DNA of 64,000 nt, from the NCBI GenBank assembly GCA_963422385.1, contig OY729432.1, positions 124,001 through 188,000 on the forward strand, written 5' to 3'. How positions within the stretch are numbered: position 1 is the stretch's first letter; each line of letters starts with the position of its first letter. The DNA is from JAJDTQ01 sp963422385 (GTDB lineage Bacteria; Desulfobacterota; Binatia; UBA9968; JAJDTQ01). Under the pieces are notes generated by a model, which saw only the letters and a program-made list of their open reading frames with translations, had not been told where the DNA came from and did no database searches. Positions 9,391 through 17,890 of this stretch are shown piece after piece. The position numbers and the translations under genes were made by a program.

Positions 9391-10329
9391 ATGGCCCTGA
9401 TCATCAGCGCGGACCAGACTCGCGAGCTCATCGACATGGCCACGGCCATCCGACTGCTGGACAGGATGTTTCGCGACCGGGCCGCGGGCAAGATGCGAAA
9501 CCTGCCGCGCCGACGGCTCAAGGCAAGCGGCAAGCAGCTCAACATGATGGCCGCGTGGCACGAGGGCTCCGACCTGATAGCGCTGCGCAGCTATGTCGCC
9601 AAGGCCAATACCATCAGCCTGTACGACGGCGGTTCCGGGGGGCTCAAGGCCGTCATGAGCGCGGCTTATCTCAGCAGCCTGCGGACCGGAGCCGCCACCG
9701 GGGTAGCCGCGAAATATCTGGCGCCGCCCAAACCGTCGGTGCTGGGTCTCATCGGACCGGGATGGCAGGGCACGTTCCAGGTGGAAGCCGTGGTCAAGGC
9801 CTGCCGGCCAAAGCAGGTGCTGGTGTTCGGCCGTAACGCCAAGCGGCGTCAGGACTTCATTGAAACCATGAGCAACGTGGTGCGGACGCCCTTCAAGGTG
9901 GCCGGCTCCCTGGATGAAGTCGAGGGCGAGTCGGACATCCTGATCATATCCACCGATTCCACCACGCCCATCGTCGACGGCCGCCACCTCAAGGACGACG
10001 TTCTCGTGGCCACCATCGGCGCCAATCAGCCCGTGAAGCACGAGGTGTCCGGCAGGCTCGTCAAGTCCATGGATCTGGTAGTCACCGACGACCTCGCGAC
10101 TGCGCGGAACGACAGCGGCGACTTGATCGATGCCTGCGCCGGGAGACGGCTCCGCTGGCGCGACGTGGCGCCGCTGGAAACCATCGTCGCGGAAGGAGCC
10201 CCAGGCGAACCCCGCAAGGTCCTGTTCCAGTCCAACGGCATCCCGGACGAGGATCTCGCCGTGGGCGCCTACGTCCTGCGACAGGCCCTGAAGAAGAAGC
10301 TCAAGCTGCTAGAAATAAAGGAGTTTTGA
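9391..10329 (+). CDS. Ornithine cyclodeaminase / mu-crystallin family protein
   Basis: The 312-residue product carries the family's NAD-binding glycine motif GLIGPGWQG near residue 130 and the conserved front portion with RNLPRRRLK and LRSYVAKA segments. Relatives include ornithine cyclodeaminase, alanine dehydrogenase, ketimine reductase and mu-crystallin, all using bound or soluble nicotinamide nucleotides. I chose the ATG at 9391, preceded by GAAAGGA, over an upstream in-frame TTG that lacks a good site. It follows the ABC importer by 82 bp in the same direction, so it may act on an imported compound. The exact substrate cannot be assigned. Confidence 0.82.
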   Translation: MALIISADQTRELIDMATAIRLLDRMFRDRAAGKMRNLPRRRLKASGKQLNMMAAWHEGSDLIALRSYVAKANTISLYDGGSGGLKAVMSAAYLSSLRTGAATGVAAKYLAPPKPSVLGLIGPGWQGTFQVEAVVKACRPKQVLVFGRNAKRRQDFIETMSNVVRTPFKVAGSLDEVEGESDILIISTDSTTPIVDGRHLKDDVLVATIGANQPVKHEVSGRLVKSMDLVVTDDLATARNDSGDLIDACAGRRLRWRDVAPLETIVAEGAPGEPRKVLFQSNGIPDEDLAVGAYVLRQALKKKLKLLEIKEF

Positions 10330-10335
10330 GGGAAA

Positions 10336-10363
10336 CGTCGTTCCGGCTCTCGCCGGAACGACG
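10336..10363. terminator. Bidirectional hairpin between convergent genes
   Basis: A perfect 12-bp stem, CGTCGTTCCGGC with GCCGGAACGACG and a TCTC loop, sits 6 bp after the plus-strand cyclodeaminase stop and 15 bp before the end of the minus-strand amidohydrolase. It has no T-run. The position fits a two-way terminator, and the sequence also looks like a member of the GGAACGACG-type dispersed repeats. Confidence 0.6.
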
Positions 10364-10378
10364 CGACGTGACAGTAGC

Positions 10379-11404
10379 TTAGCTGATGACGCCGTAAAGC
10401 CGCTTGGCCGAATCGGCCAGCAGCCACTTCTTGTCCTCGGGGGACAGGTCTTCGCGCCTGCCGAGATGGTCGATGTTCTCGGGGAACTCCATGTCCCAGT
10501 GCGGATAGTCGGACGCGTAGTAGAGCACGTCCGGGCTCAGGAACTTCGACGTCTCGCCGATGAAGGGCTCATAGTCCTCGGCGTGGAAATAGACGTTGCC
10601 GTTACGCACGTACTCGCTGGGCTTCTTCTTGCACAGCGGCGCCTCGGCCGGACCGCGCTTCTCCCATTCCTCGTCCATGCGTCCGGCCCAGTAGGGCGCC
10701 CATGAGCAACCCGCCTCCATGAACGCCACCCGAAGGTTCGGGAACCGGTCGAGCACGCCGCGGAAGATCATGCTGGTCATCTGCATCATCTGGGCAAAGG
10801 CGTGGGACAGGGTGTGGACCTCGATGAACCGGTCGAACCCGTCCGCGCCGAAATACTGCGGTCCCCGCACCGTGGCATGCACGCCCACCATGCAGTTGAG
10901 CCGCTCCGCCTCCTCGTAGATGGGCCAGTATTCCTGGTGCCCCAGCGGCAAACGCAGTCCGACGGCCGGCAGCATGAGTCCGGTGAGCTTGAGATCCCGG
11001 ACCGCCCGGCGCAGTTCCCTGACCGCCTCGGGCACGTCCTGGAACGGCGCCAGCGCCACCCCCTTGAGCCTGGGGCTGACCTTCTGGAACTCCTCGGAAA
11101 CGAAATCGTTCCAGGCCTTGCACAGGGCCACGGCCAAGTCCGGCTCACGAATCCAGCCGATGCCCAGACCGCCCGTCGGGTAGAGGTAGGCCGTGGTGAG
11201 CCCGCCCTCGTCCATGGCGTCGAGCCACGTCTTCGCGTCACCCGCGGTCGTCCCCAGGGTCCCGCCCAACGAACGGTCCCAGTTGTCGATCGGGTAGAGC
11301 GTCGCGGTCCGGTCCACCCACGGCGCTTCCATGTACTGCTTGAGCTGTTCGTCGCTCTCGGTGATGTGCCCGTCCGCATCGATCACTTCGATGTCTCTGG
11401 CCAT
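10379..11404 (-). CDS. Amidohydrolase-2 family metal-dependent hydrolase
   Basis: A 341-residue TIM-barrel hydrolase beginning MARDIEVIDADGHITE, where the acidic/His segment replaces the classical HxH. Other conserved pieces are GVHATVRGPQ, the HTLSHAFAQM helix and YASDYPHWDMEFPE near the C-terminus, typical of the ACMSD/gamma-resorcylate decarboxylase-like branch. GAGGAGGAGAT precedes the ATG at 11404 and decides the start against a longer upstream frame. Such enzymes decarboxylate or hydrolyse cyclic acids. A relative of the same branch is at 26485-27873. Substrate unknown. Confidence 0.85.
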   Translation of the reverse strand: MARDIEVIDADGHITESDEQLKQYMEAPWVDRTATLYPIDNWDRSLGGTLGTTAGDAKTWLDAMDEGGLTTAYLYPTGGLGIGWIREPDLAVALCKAWNDFVSEEFQKVSPRLKGVALAPFQDVPEAVRELRRAVRDLKLTGLMLPAVGLRLPLGHQEYWPIYEEAERLNCMVGVHATVRGPQYFGADGFDRFIEVHTLSHAFAQMMQMTSMIFRGVLDRFPNLRVAFMEAGCSWAPYWAGRMDEEWEKRGPAEAPLCKKKPSEYVRNGNVYFHAEDYEPFIGETSKFLSPDVLYYASDYPHWDMEFPENIDHLGRREDLSPEDKKWLLADSAKRLYGVIS

Positions 11405-11759
11405 GATCTCCTCCTCGATTCGTTGGTTGCCGACAACGGCGCCAGAGGGGCTGCGGAGCAAAACCCGGTGTCATCTCCGGTCACGCATCACGGCGCGTCG
11501 GTTTCGTGAACGCTCGTGTTACGCATGCCGACTCTATGTCTACCGGAGGTCCATTGTCAACCACCGCACGCACGGAGGTCTCCTCCCCAACGTGTGCGGG
11601 GTCATCCATATATGGAAATTTCCGTTACCGGCCAACCACCGTCGGTTGAAACCCTTGACACGCGACCCTGACCTGAATGAACATGGCGCCTCTTGAACGC
11701 GCGGAGCGCCAAGCACCGCGCGGAGGAAACGGAAAGGATCTCCATAAGGGGGTGGATTC
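11405..11759. other. Divergent intergenic region
   Basis: The 355 bp separate the minus-strand amidohydrolase from the plus-strand TctC gene. It holds a perfect 10-bp palindrome CCATATATGG at 11606-11615 and a TTGACA box at 11655-11660, but the hexamer 17 bp further on (TGAACA) is a poor -10. Promoters for both genes presumably lie here. I see no convincing coding frame or RNA gene. Confidence 0.45.
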
Positions 11760-12734
11760 ATGAATCATTCGTTACGAGCCGTAATGATTGGCTTCACGGC
11801 GCTGTTGCTGTTCAGCACCACAGGCTACGCGGAGTTCCCGGAGCGGAACATCACCAGCATCGTCACGTTCTCACCGGGCGGAGGCTTCGACACCATCTCC
11901 AGGGCCATCTCCCGCAGCATCGAGAAGTATCTGCCCAAGGGCGTCAAGGCCATCGTCAAGAACGTCACCGGCGCCGGCGGCGTCACTGGCACCGTCTTTC
12001 TGTACCGGTCCAGGCCCAACGGCTACACCATCGGACAGATGTACGGCGGCATGATGCCCGTGCCCTTTCTCCGGGGCGTCGAGAAGGCCGGCTACGACTT
12101 CGAGAAGTTCACCTGGCTGGCGCGGGTGGGGGGCGAGCCCTACGCCTTGCTGCTGCGCAAGGACTCCAGGTACAAATCGCTGGAGGAGTTGCAGAAGGCT
12201 AAGCGCGTCACCTGGGGGGTCGAGTCCATCGGGGCGGGACGGTGGTTCGACGCCTTCATCGCGGCCAAGGAGCTGGGCATCCCTTTCGAGGTGGTGTCCG
12301 GCTACCGCGGCACGGGTGAAAACCTTCCGGGGCTGCTCCGCGGCGACTACGACGTCTTTCTCCAGCCCATCGACCATCCCTCGATAGTGCCGTACCTCAA
12401 GACAAGGGAAATCCGGCCGGTGCTGGACCTCGCGGGCCAACGGTCGGTGAACGCGCCGGACATTCCGACGGCCAGGGACAAGGGCTACGACTTCACGCTG
12501 GCTTCCTCGCGGCACATGGCCGCGGCTCCGGGGACCCCGTCCGACCGCGCCAAGATCCTGGAGACTGCGCTGCTGAAGGCCATGAAGGACAAGGAATACA
12601 ACGCCTTCATCAAGAAGTCCGGCCTCGTCCTCGACCCGGGAGACGCCAGGCGCGCCCGCAAGGACATCGCCGTCCGCGCGGCGCTCTACCGGAAGTATAC
12701 GGATGACATGAAGAAGACTCTGAAGATGAAATAG
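11760..12734 (+). CDS. TctC/Bug-family periplasmic solute-binding protein
   Basis: A 324-residue secreted receptor: an N-terminal signal peptide ending near TTGYA is followed by FPERNITSIVTFSPGGGFD, the family's ligand-pocket start, and GAGGVTGTVFLY, the hallmark loop. Bug proteins bind carboxylates such as tricarboxylic acids, glutamate or aromatic acids and normally serve a TctAB permease, but no permease is adjacent. Orphan receptors of this family are common. Purine-rich AAGGGGG lies just before the ATG at 11760. Two further, mutually similar receptors occur at 22584-24715. Confidence 0.87.
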   Translation: MNHSLRAVMIGFTALLLFSTTGYAEFPERNITSIVTFSPGGGFDTISRAISRSIEKYLPKGVKAIVKNVTGAGGVTGTVFLYRSRPNGYTIGQMYGGMMPVPFLRGVEKAGYDFEKFTWLARVGGEPYALLLRKDSRYKSLEELQKAKRVTWGVESIGAGRWFDAFIAAKELGIPFEVVSGYRGTGENLPGLLRGDYDVFLQPIDHPSIVPYLKTREIRPVLDLAGQRSVNAPDIPTARDKGYDFTLASSRHMAAAPGTPSDRAKILETALLKAMKDKEYNAFIKKSGLVLDPGDARRARKDIAVRAALYRKYTDDMKKTLKMK

Positions 12735-12825
12735 GCTGTTGATCCGTAACTGCTGCGTGGCGACCGCGGCGTCTTTGGTCGGCGGAGTGATGGGTCAGCG
12801 ATCAGGGGGCCCTCCACGGCCTCCT

Positions 12826-14505
12826 TCACACTCCGTTACGCAAAACCTTCCCGGAGCGCTCCCCGGTGGGGGCGCCGTCCTCCAGCACGACCTTTCCGTT
12901 GACCAGGACGGTGTGGATGCCGTCCGCATGCTGCGCCAGGCGGGCGGCGCCGCCGGGGAAGTCGTGCATGAGCTCGGGCTCCCGAGGCGCCACGGTGGTG
13001 GGATCGAACACCACCACGTCGGCGGCCATGCCGGGCTTGAGCAGGCCGCGGTCGGTGACGCCGCAGATCCCGGCCTGCATGGACGTCAGCTTGCGGATCC
13101 CCTCTTCCAGAGTGAGGTCGCCGCGATCCCTGACGTACTTGGCCAGCAGCAGGGTGCAGTAGCCGAAGCCCGCGTCAATGGCCACGTGGGCGCCGGCGTC
13201 GGACTGTCCCAGCACGGTGTAGGGGTTCGATACGATGGCTCCCACGGCGTCGGCGTCCCCGTTGGTGTGGGCAGTCTGGAAACCTGTCTCCAGATCCTCC
13301 TCCAGGCACAGGTCCAGGAATGCGTCCAGCACGTCCTTGCCTTGGGAGCGCGCGTAGTCGGCAACGTTGCCGCCCTTGAGATGGGCGTTCTTCTCGGTCG
13401 CGGGCTTGACGATGTAGACCAGCTCCCAGCGCTTGTGGAAGGCCGAGGGCGTAGGGTCCTCCACCACTTCCCGGCGGAGCTGCTTCCGCACTTCCGGATC
13501 CTGGAACGCCGCCCGGCGCTCCTCGATGGGACTGAACATGAGCCCGCGCCAAGTGGGGAACTCGTCGAACTCCTGGCCGTCGATGAGGTTGAAGCGGTTG
13601 TTGAAGGGCCGGACGTTGGTGTTGGCCCAGGCCCGGGCGCCGCGCTCGAACCCCGCCACCGTAGCGTCCAGCAGCTCCCGCCACTCGTCGGGCCTGGACC
13701 ACCGGTGCAGGATGGAGTTCCACACCACCGGACGGCCGGTGCGCAGCGAGAAGTCCGCCAGGGACGCCACCCGGGCGGCGTTCTGGGACGCCGAGCTCAT
13801 CTGGATCACGCCCCGCCCGAGGTCGGCCAGCACCTGCCCGAGGGCTTCCATCTCCTCCCACTCCGCCAGCCGGCTGGGCAGCGGCTCCCCGTCCTCGCGG
13901 AAGTGGCGCTCGTTGCGGTTGGTGGAGAAGCCCAGCAGCCCGGCGCCGAGCGCCTCCCGCAGAAGCGCCTGCATGGCCGCGATCTCGTCCGCGGTGGCGG
14001 CGCGTTTGACGGCGTCGTCCCCCATGACGTACTGGCGCAACGGGCAGTGGCCCACCAGCATGCCGACGTTCAACGCCGGCCGCGTGGCCTCCACCGCGTT
14101 CATGTACCCGGCCATGTCGGTCCAGCTCCATTCCACCGCGCGCCGCAAGAGCCCGATGTCCATGCCTTCGACGTGAGAAAAGGTCTGGAGCAGGACGTCC
14201 CGGTCCTCGGGCTTGCACGGCGCCAGGCTCAGGCCGCAGTTGCCCGTGACGATGCTGGTGACGCCGTGATAACACGAGCTGGTCACCTGGGGGTCCCACA
14301 GCAACTGGGCGTCCATATGGGTGTGGCCGTCGAAGAAACCCGGCGCCGCCACCAACCCGTCGCCATCCACCTCGCGGCGGGCGGATCCGGCCTTGCCGCC
14401 CACCTGCCGGAGCGTTCCTCCCTCGATGGCTACGTCCCCGGTATAACGGGGCTGTCCCGAGCCGTCACAGATGGTCGCGCCGCGAATCACCCTATCGTAT
14501 GCCAT
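12826..14505 (-). CDS. D-aminoacylase / N-acyl-D-amino-acid deacylase family amidohydrolase
   Basis: This 559-residue protein has the amidohydrolase composite-barrel start VIRGATICDGSG, the metal-ligand motif GFFDGHTHMDAQ near residue 65, the family Cys in TGNCGLSLAPC, and the late DAGAHVAIDAGF and DVVVFDP segments. The family removes N-acyl groups from D-amino acids or opens related cyclic amides. A GGAGGATT site precedes the ATG at 14505, which I prefer to an upstream in-frame start. It converges on the TctC gene, and the ThDP-enzyme gene lies upstream on the same strand. Substrate not assignable. Confidence 0.86.
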   Translation of the reverse strand: MAYDRVIRGATICDGSGQPRYTGDVAIEGGTLRQVGGKAGSARREVDGDGLVAAPGFFDGHTHMDAQLLWDPQVTSSCYHGVTSIVTGNCGLSLAPCKPEDRDVLLQTFSHVEGMDIGLLRRAVEWSWTDMAGYMNAVEATRPALNVGMLVGHCPLRQYVMGDDAVKRAATADEIAAMQALLREALGAGLLGFSTNRNERHFREDGEPLPSRLAEWEEMEALGQVLADLGRGVIQMSSASQNAARVASLADFSLRTGRPVVWNSILHRWSRPDEWRELLDATVAGFERGARAWANTNVRPFNNRFNLIDGQEFDEFPTWRGLMFSPIEERRAAFQDPEVRKQLRREVVEDPTPSAFHKRWELVYIVKPATEKNAHLKGGNVADYARSQGKDVLDAFLDLCLEEDLETGFQTAHTNGDADAVGAIVSNPYTVLGQSDAGAHVAIDAGFGYCTLLLAKYVRDRGDLTLEEGIRKLTSMQAGICGVTDRGLLKPGMAADVVVFDPTTVAPREPELMHDFPGGAARLAQHADGIHTVLVNGKVVLEDGAPTGERSGKVLRNGV

Positions 14506-14566
14506 GACGAATCCTCCCGTGTCGGGGCCGGCCGCTTTGCGTTCCCGGCCCCGTCCCTCTCCGACT

Positions 14567-14580
14567 CCCGCTTCCGCGGG
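14567..14580. repeat. Short palindrome CCCGCTTCCGCGGG
   Basis: A 5-bp perfect stem (CCCGC/GCGGG, loop TTCC) flanked by ACT and CATGACG lies between the D-aminoacylase and ThDP-enzyme genes. It looks like a degraded member of the common intergenic repeat with a GGAATGACG end. It might slow transcription coming out of the upstream gene. Confidence 0.35.
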
Positions 14581-14665
14581 CATGACGTCTTCGGGGCGTC
14601 GTTACCTGCTTCATACAATGACGCATTCGCCCGTGTCACTACCGATCTTCACCGTCCCGCCGGTG

Positions 14666-16405
14666 TCAGATGGCCTGTATGATCACATCCAACAGGGCCG
14701 GCTTGCGTTCTTCCTTGACCACCGCCAGTGCCCGCCTGACGGCCGCCCGGATGTCCGCCGGATCCTCGATGGGGCCCTCGCTGTAGACGCCGAAGGACCT
14801 GGCCAGGGTGGCGAAGTCCACCGGCGGCGTTTCCATGCGCATGCCGACGCCCTTGTTCTCCACCGGACGGCTGCGCGCCACCGCCACCCGTTCCTGGTGT
14901 TCCTCGTCGTTATAGTAGGTGCGGTTGTTGGTCATGATCATGAGCAGCGGCACGCTGTAGCTGGCGGCGGTCCACAGGGCGCTGTTGGTGAACAGCAGGT
15001 CGCCGTCGCGCTGCAGGTCGATGCACACGGTGCCGGCGTCCTTGAGCCCCAGGGCCGCGCCGATGGAGGCTCCGGGAGCGTAGCCCAGGCCGCCTCCGCC
15101 GTAGCCGCCGAGGAACGCGTTGGGTTTCTCCCAGTTCCACAGCCGCCGCGGCCAGCCGCGGAAGGACCCGGCCACCAGCGTCCAGTCCTCGTCCCTGATG
15201 ACCTCCCAGATCTCACGAGACATGCGCGGCGGCGAGATGGGGCGCTCGTCCCAGCGCTTCCGCAGCACGGCCTGGCTCTCGTCGCGGATCTCCCGGTGGC
15301 GTTTTTCCAGTGCCCGGCAGCGGTCGTCCAGCACGGCCTGCTCCGGTCCTCCCCGGCGCCGGACCGCTTCGGTCAGGGCGGGCACGAACACCGAGCTGTC
15401 GGCGAGAATGGGCAGGTCTACGGGCGACAGCTCCATGTACTCGGTGGACCAGCTCTTGATGGCGAAGTCCGCCAGCGTCACGTTGATGATGCGGCAACCG
15501 GGCTGGAACGCGGGCGTGGACGTCCGGGTCCTGGCATCGTGCCGGTGCAGCGCCCCGTAGAGGTCCATGACGTCCAGCCCCAGGATGACGTCGGCCTCGG
15601 CCACCAGCTCCTTTTCTCTGCCGCTGAGGTCCAGGGGGTGGGTGTTGGGGAAGTTGTGACGCGCGCCCCGGTCCACCACCGCGGCTCCCAAGGCTTCCGC
15701 CAGCTCCACCAGCGACAGCATGGACTGGGGATTCCGGCCCATGTAGTCGGCGATGATCAGCGGGTTCTTCGCTCCGCACAGCCACGCCGCGGCCTCCTCG
15801 ATGGCGCCCTGCTCGGCCTGGAGCGACGCCGGCGGCCGGAAGCGGTCCGGCGCCGGCACCGCCATGGCCTCCGGCAGCCGCGCCTCCTGCAGGTCGAGGT
15901 CGAAACACAGGTAAACCGGCCCCTTGGGCTCGGTCATGGCCACCCGATAGCCCCGCAGGATGGAGTTGGGCAACGCCCCCAGGCTCATGGGCTGGTCGTC
16001 CAGCTTGACGATGTCGCGCACGAAGTTGCCCTGCACCAACGCGGTGTGAATCCAGTCGATCCACGGCCGCCGCCTGGTGGTGTCCATCGGCCCGGTGCCC
16101 CCCAGCACCAGCACCGGCGCCTTGTCGCACCAGGCGTTGTAGATGGCCATGGCAGCGTGCTGGAGACCCACCACGTCGTGCACGATGGCGGCCATGGGCT
16201 CGCCGGTGGCCTTGGCGTAGCCGTGGGCCACCGACACGGCGATCTCCTCGTGGCAGCACACGATGATCTCCGGGTTCTTGTTGTGATTGTAGTTCACCAG
16301 CGAGTCGTGGATGCCCCGAAAGCTCGCCCCGGGGTTAAGGGCCGCGTACTTGATCCCCAGGCTCTTGAGCATGTCGATGATGATATCCGAGCCGTATTCC
16401 GCCAT
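14666..16405 (-). CDS. Thiamine diphosphate-dependent enzyme, acetolactate-synthase-like
   Basis: A 579-residue ThDP enzyme with the three-domain plan. The N-terminal PYR domain carries the activating Glu in CCHEEIAVSVAHGYA near residue 50, a central domain follows, and the C-terminal PP domain has DGDLLFTNSALW followed by MTNNRTY for Mg-ThDP. AGGAGAT before the ATG at 16405 settles the start. Relatives include acetolactate synthase, benzoylformate decarboxylase and sulfopyruvate decarboxylase; the sequence does not tell which. Lack of a small regulatory subunit nearby argues against a biosynthetic ilvB role. Confidence 0.85.
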   Translation of the reverse strand: MAEYGSDIIIDMLKSLGIKYAALNPGASFRGIHDSLVNYNHNKNPEIIVCCHEEIAVSVAHGYAKATGEPMAAIVHDVVGLQHAAMAIYNAWCDKAPVLVLGGTGPMDTTRRRPWIDWIHTALVQGNFVRDIVKLDDQPMSLGALPNSILRGYRVAMTEPKGPVYLCFDLDLQEARLPEAMAVPAPDRFRPPASLQAEQGAIEEAAAWLCGAKNPLIIADYMGRNPQSMLSLVELAEALGAAVVDRGARHNFPNTHPLDLSGREKELVAEADVILGLDVMDLYGALHRHDARTRTSTPAFQPGCRIINVTLADFAIKSWSTEYMELSPVDLPILADSSVFVPALTEAVRRRGGPEQAVLDDRCRALEKRHREIRDESQAVLRKRWDERPISPPRMSREIWEVIRDEDWTLVAGSFRGWPRRLWNWEKPNAFLGGYGGGGLGYAPGASIGAALGLKDAGTVCIDLQRDGDLLFTNSALWTAASYSVPLLMIMTNNRTYYNDEEHQERVAVARSRPVENKGVGMRMETPPVDFATLARSFGVYSEGPIEDPADIRAAVRRALAVVKEERKPALLDVIIQAI

Positions 16406-16444
16406 GTCATCTCCTGTCCTTGAGGCCACGGTTGCCTGCGCTGT

Positions 16445-16614
16445 CTTTCGATTTCGCTCCGCTACGCTTCCAGGCAACTGCACCATTTTTGGACAGTTAT
16501 TGCCATTGGCCTTGGGCCGTGAGGCCCCTGGCATGTCCAGGACGAACGGTGGCGTGGCCCCCGATCTCCATCCGTCCCGAGCGTGGCTTCGCGTCAGCGG
16601 AGCGAAGTCGAAGG
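16445..16614. repeat. Inverted pair of AGCGGAGCGAARTCGAARG repeats
   Basis: Two near-identical 19-bp units in opposite orientation flank the space between the ThDP-enzyme and enoyl-CoA hydratase genes: CTTTCG...CTCCGCT at 16445-16463 and AGCGGAGCGAAGTCGAAGG at 16596-16614. This GCGGAGCGAAGTCGAAG unit is a familiar dispersed intergenic repeat. The pair could fold over about 130 nt. No gene lies between them. Confidence 0.5.
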
Positions 16615-16618
16615 GCGG

Positions 16619-17404
16619 TCACTGTCCGCGCCACTGCGGCGCACGCTTCTCCACGAAGGCCCGTGCTCCCTCCTTGATGTCCTCGGTGGTCCTCAGCAGC
16701 GCCGACAGGTCGGTCTCCAGGCGCAGGCCGTCGTCCAGGGACATCTCGTAGCCTTCGCGTACCGCCTCCTTGGCGAACGCCACGGCTACCGGCGCCTTGG
16801 TGGCAATGGCCCGGGCGTACTCCTCGGCCGCGGCCATGAGTCCATCCCGCGGCACCACCTTGTTCACCAGGCCGATGCGGCGGGCCTCCTCGGCGTCGAT
16901 GACGCTGCCGGTGAGGATCAGCTCCAGCGCCTTGCCGAGTCCCACCACCCGTGACAGACGCTGGGTGCCGCCGCTCCCCGGGATCATCCCGCGGGAGACC
17001 TCCGGAAGGCCCACCTTGGCGCCTTCCACCGCCACCCGGATGTCGCATGCCAGCGCCAGCTCGCAGCCGCCGCCCAGAGCGAAGCCGTTGATGGCCGCGA
17101 TCACCGGCTTGTTGAGCCGAGCGATCATCTCGGTGTCACTGATCTCCATCTTCGCCTGCCGCGCCGCCACCACGCCGACCTTCTCCCGGGCCGCCTCCTT
17201 GAGGTCGCGGCCCGCGGAGAACGACCGCTCCCCCGCGCCGGTGATGATCACCACCCGCACCTCCGGGTCCGCCCGAACGGCCGTGACCGCGTGGATGAGA
17301 TCCGCGCGCATACGCCGGTTGCGCGCGTTCAGCACCTCCGGACGGTTGAGCGTGACGTAGGCGATGCCTTCCCTTCGCTCGAATATGATGGCTTGATAGT
17401 CCAT
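16619..17404 (-). CDS. Enoyl-CoA hydratase/isomerase (crotonase fold)
   Basis: The 261-residue product has the crotonase oxyanion-hole motif SAGRDLKE around residue 65 and GFALGGGCELALACD near residue 100. The LPEVSRGMIPGSGGTQRL block carries the second catalytic-type Glu, so both acid/base glutamates of a true hydratase are present. GAGGAGAAAC precedes the ATG at 17404; an open extension upstream is not family-like. Length equals the usual 255-265. It would hydrate enoyl-CoA esters in fatty or aromatic acid breakdown. Confidence 0.9.
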   Translation of the reverse strand: MDYQAIIFERREGIAYVTLNRPEVLNARNRRMRADLIHAVTAVRADPEVRVVIITGAGERSFSAGRDLKEAAREKVGVVAARQAKMEISDTEMIARLNKPVIAAINGFALGGGCELALACDIRVAVEGAKVGLPEVSRGMIPGSGGTQRLSRVVGLGKALELILTGSVIDAEEARRIGLVNKVVPRDGLMAAAEEYARAIATKAPVAVAFAKEAVREGYEMSLDDGLRLETDLSALLRTTEDIKEGARAFVEKRAPQWRGQ

Positions 17405-17491
17405 GTTTCTCCTCGTCCCCAAACTCCCGGTCATTCCCGTACCCTCACCGGATGCCTCATCTTTCCTGGCTGCATCATGCGGCCGCTCCCC

Positions 17492-17559
17492 GTGTCGTGT
17501 CCCGTAAATTCCTGTGGTCATTTGCCGGTCTTTTTGCCGTCGGCTGCGTGGCTCTTCCC
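17492..17559. mobile_element. Partial MITE, left-end fragment related to the 53.4-kb element
   Basis: The 68 bp starting GTGTCGTGTCCCGTAAAT match the left part of the MITE at 53376-53537 over its whole length, including TTGCCGTCGGCTGCGT and GCTCTTCC, with scattered mismatches. The right end is missing. It abuts the broken citrate synthase start, so this element or a deletion next to it truncated that gene. Confidence 0.7.
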
Positions 17560-17640
17560 CAGCTCGCCCTCCGGGCGCACCGAACGGATGGCCGTCTCGC
17601 CGGCCACCACGCCTTCCAGGCCCGGCTTTACATCCGACAT
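17560..17640 (-). pseudogene. Citrate synthase N-terminal fragment
   Basis: An ATG at 17640 behind a GGAGGCGGCG site opens MSDVKPGLEGVVAGETAI, which is the characteristic start of citrate/2-methylcitrate synthases. After 27 codons (ending GEL) the similarity stops exactly where the MITE fragment begins; the frame then reads element sequence to a stop near 17518. The remaining 350-odd residues are not found next to it. The upstream 250 bp (17641-17890) hold only an 8-bp inverted repeat (CCTGACCC at 17760, GGGTCAGG at 17791), which may end yjbH transcription. Confidence 0.65.
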
Positions 17641-17890
17641 CGCCGCCTCCTCCATCGGCGCCGCGTACCGGCTACCCTGAAGGACCATCTTGAGAAGGTT
17701 ACCGGACAATTACTCCAACCATGGACCGCGTTCAACCGGCCGTCCCGTCGTTTCGGATGCCTGACCCGCGACCACCCGCGGCGCGAGCCGGGGTCAGGTG
17801 GTCCGGAAGATCATGGTTCCGTTGATGGTCGATGGAATGGACTGTAATCGATTTTGCAGCGGCGGGCCGGAAGACAGGCAATTGAGCGGA

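Noticed and set aside
11655..11683. Promoter TTGACA plus a -10 before the TctC gene
   Set aside because: The -35 is perfect, but no hexamer at 16-18 bp resembles TATAAT, so I mention it only in the intergenic entry.
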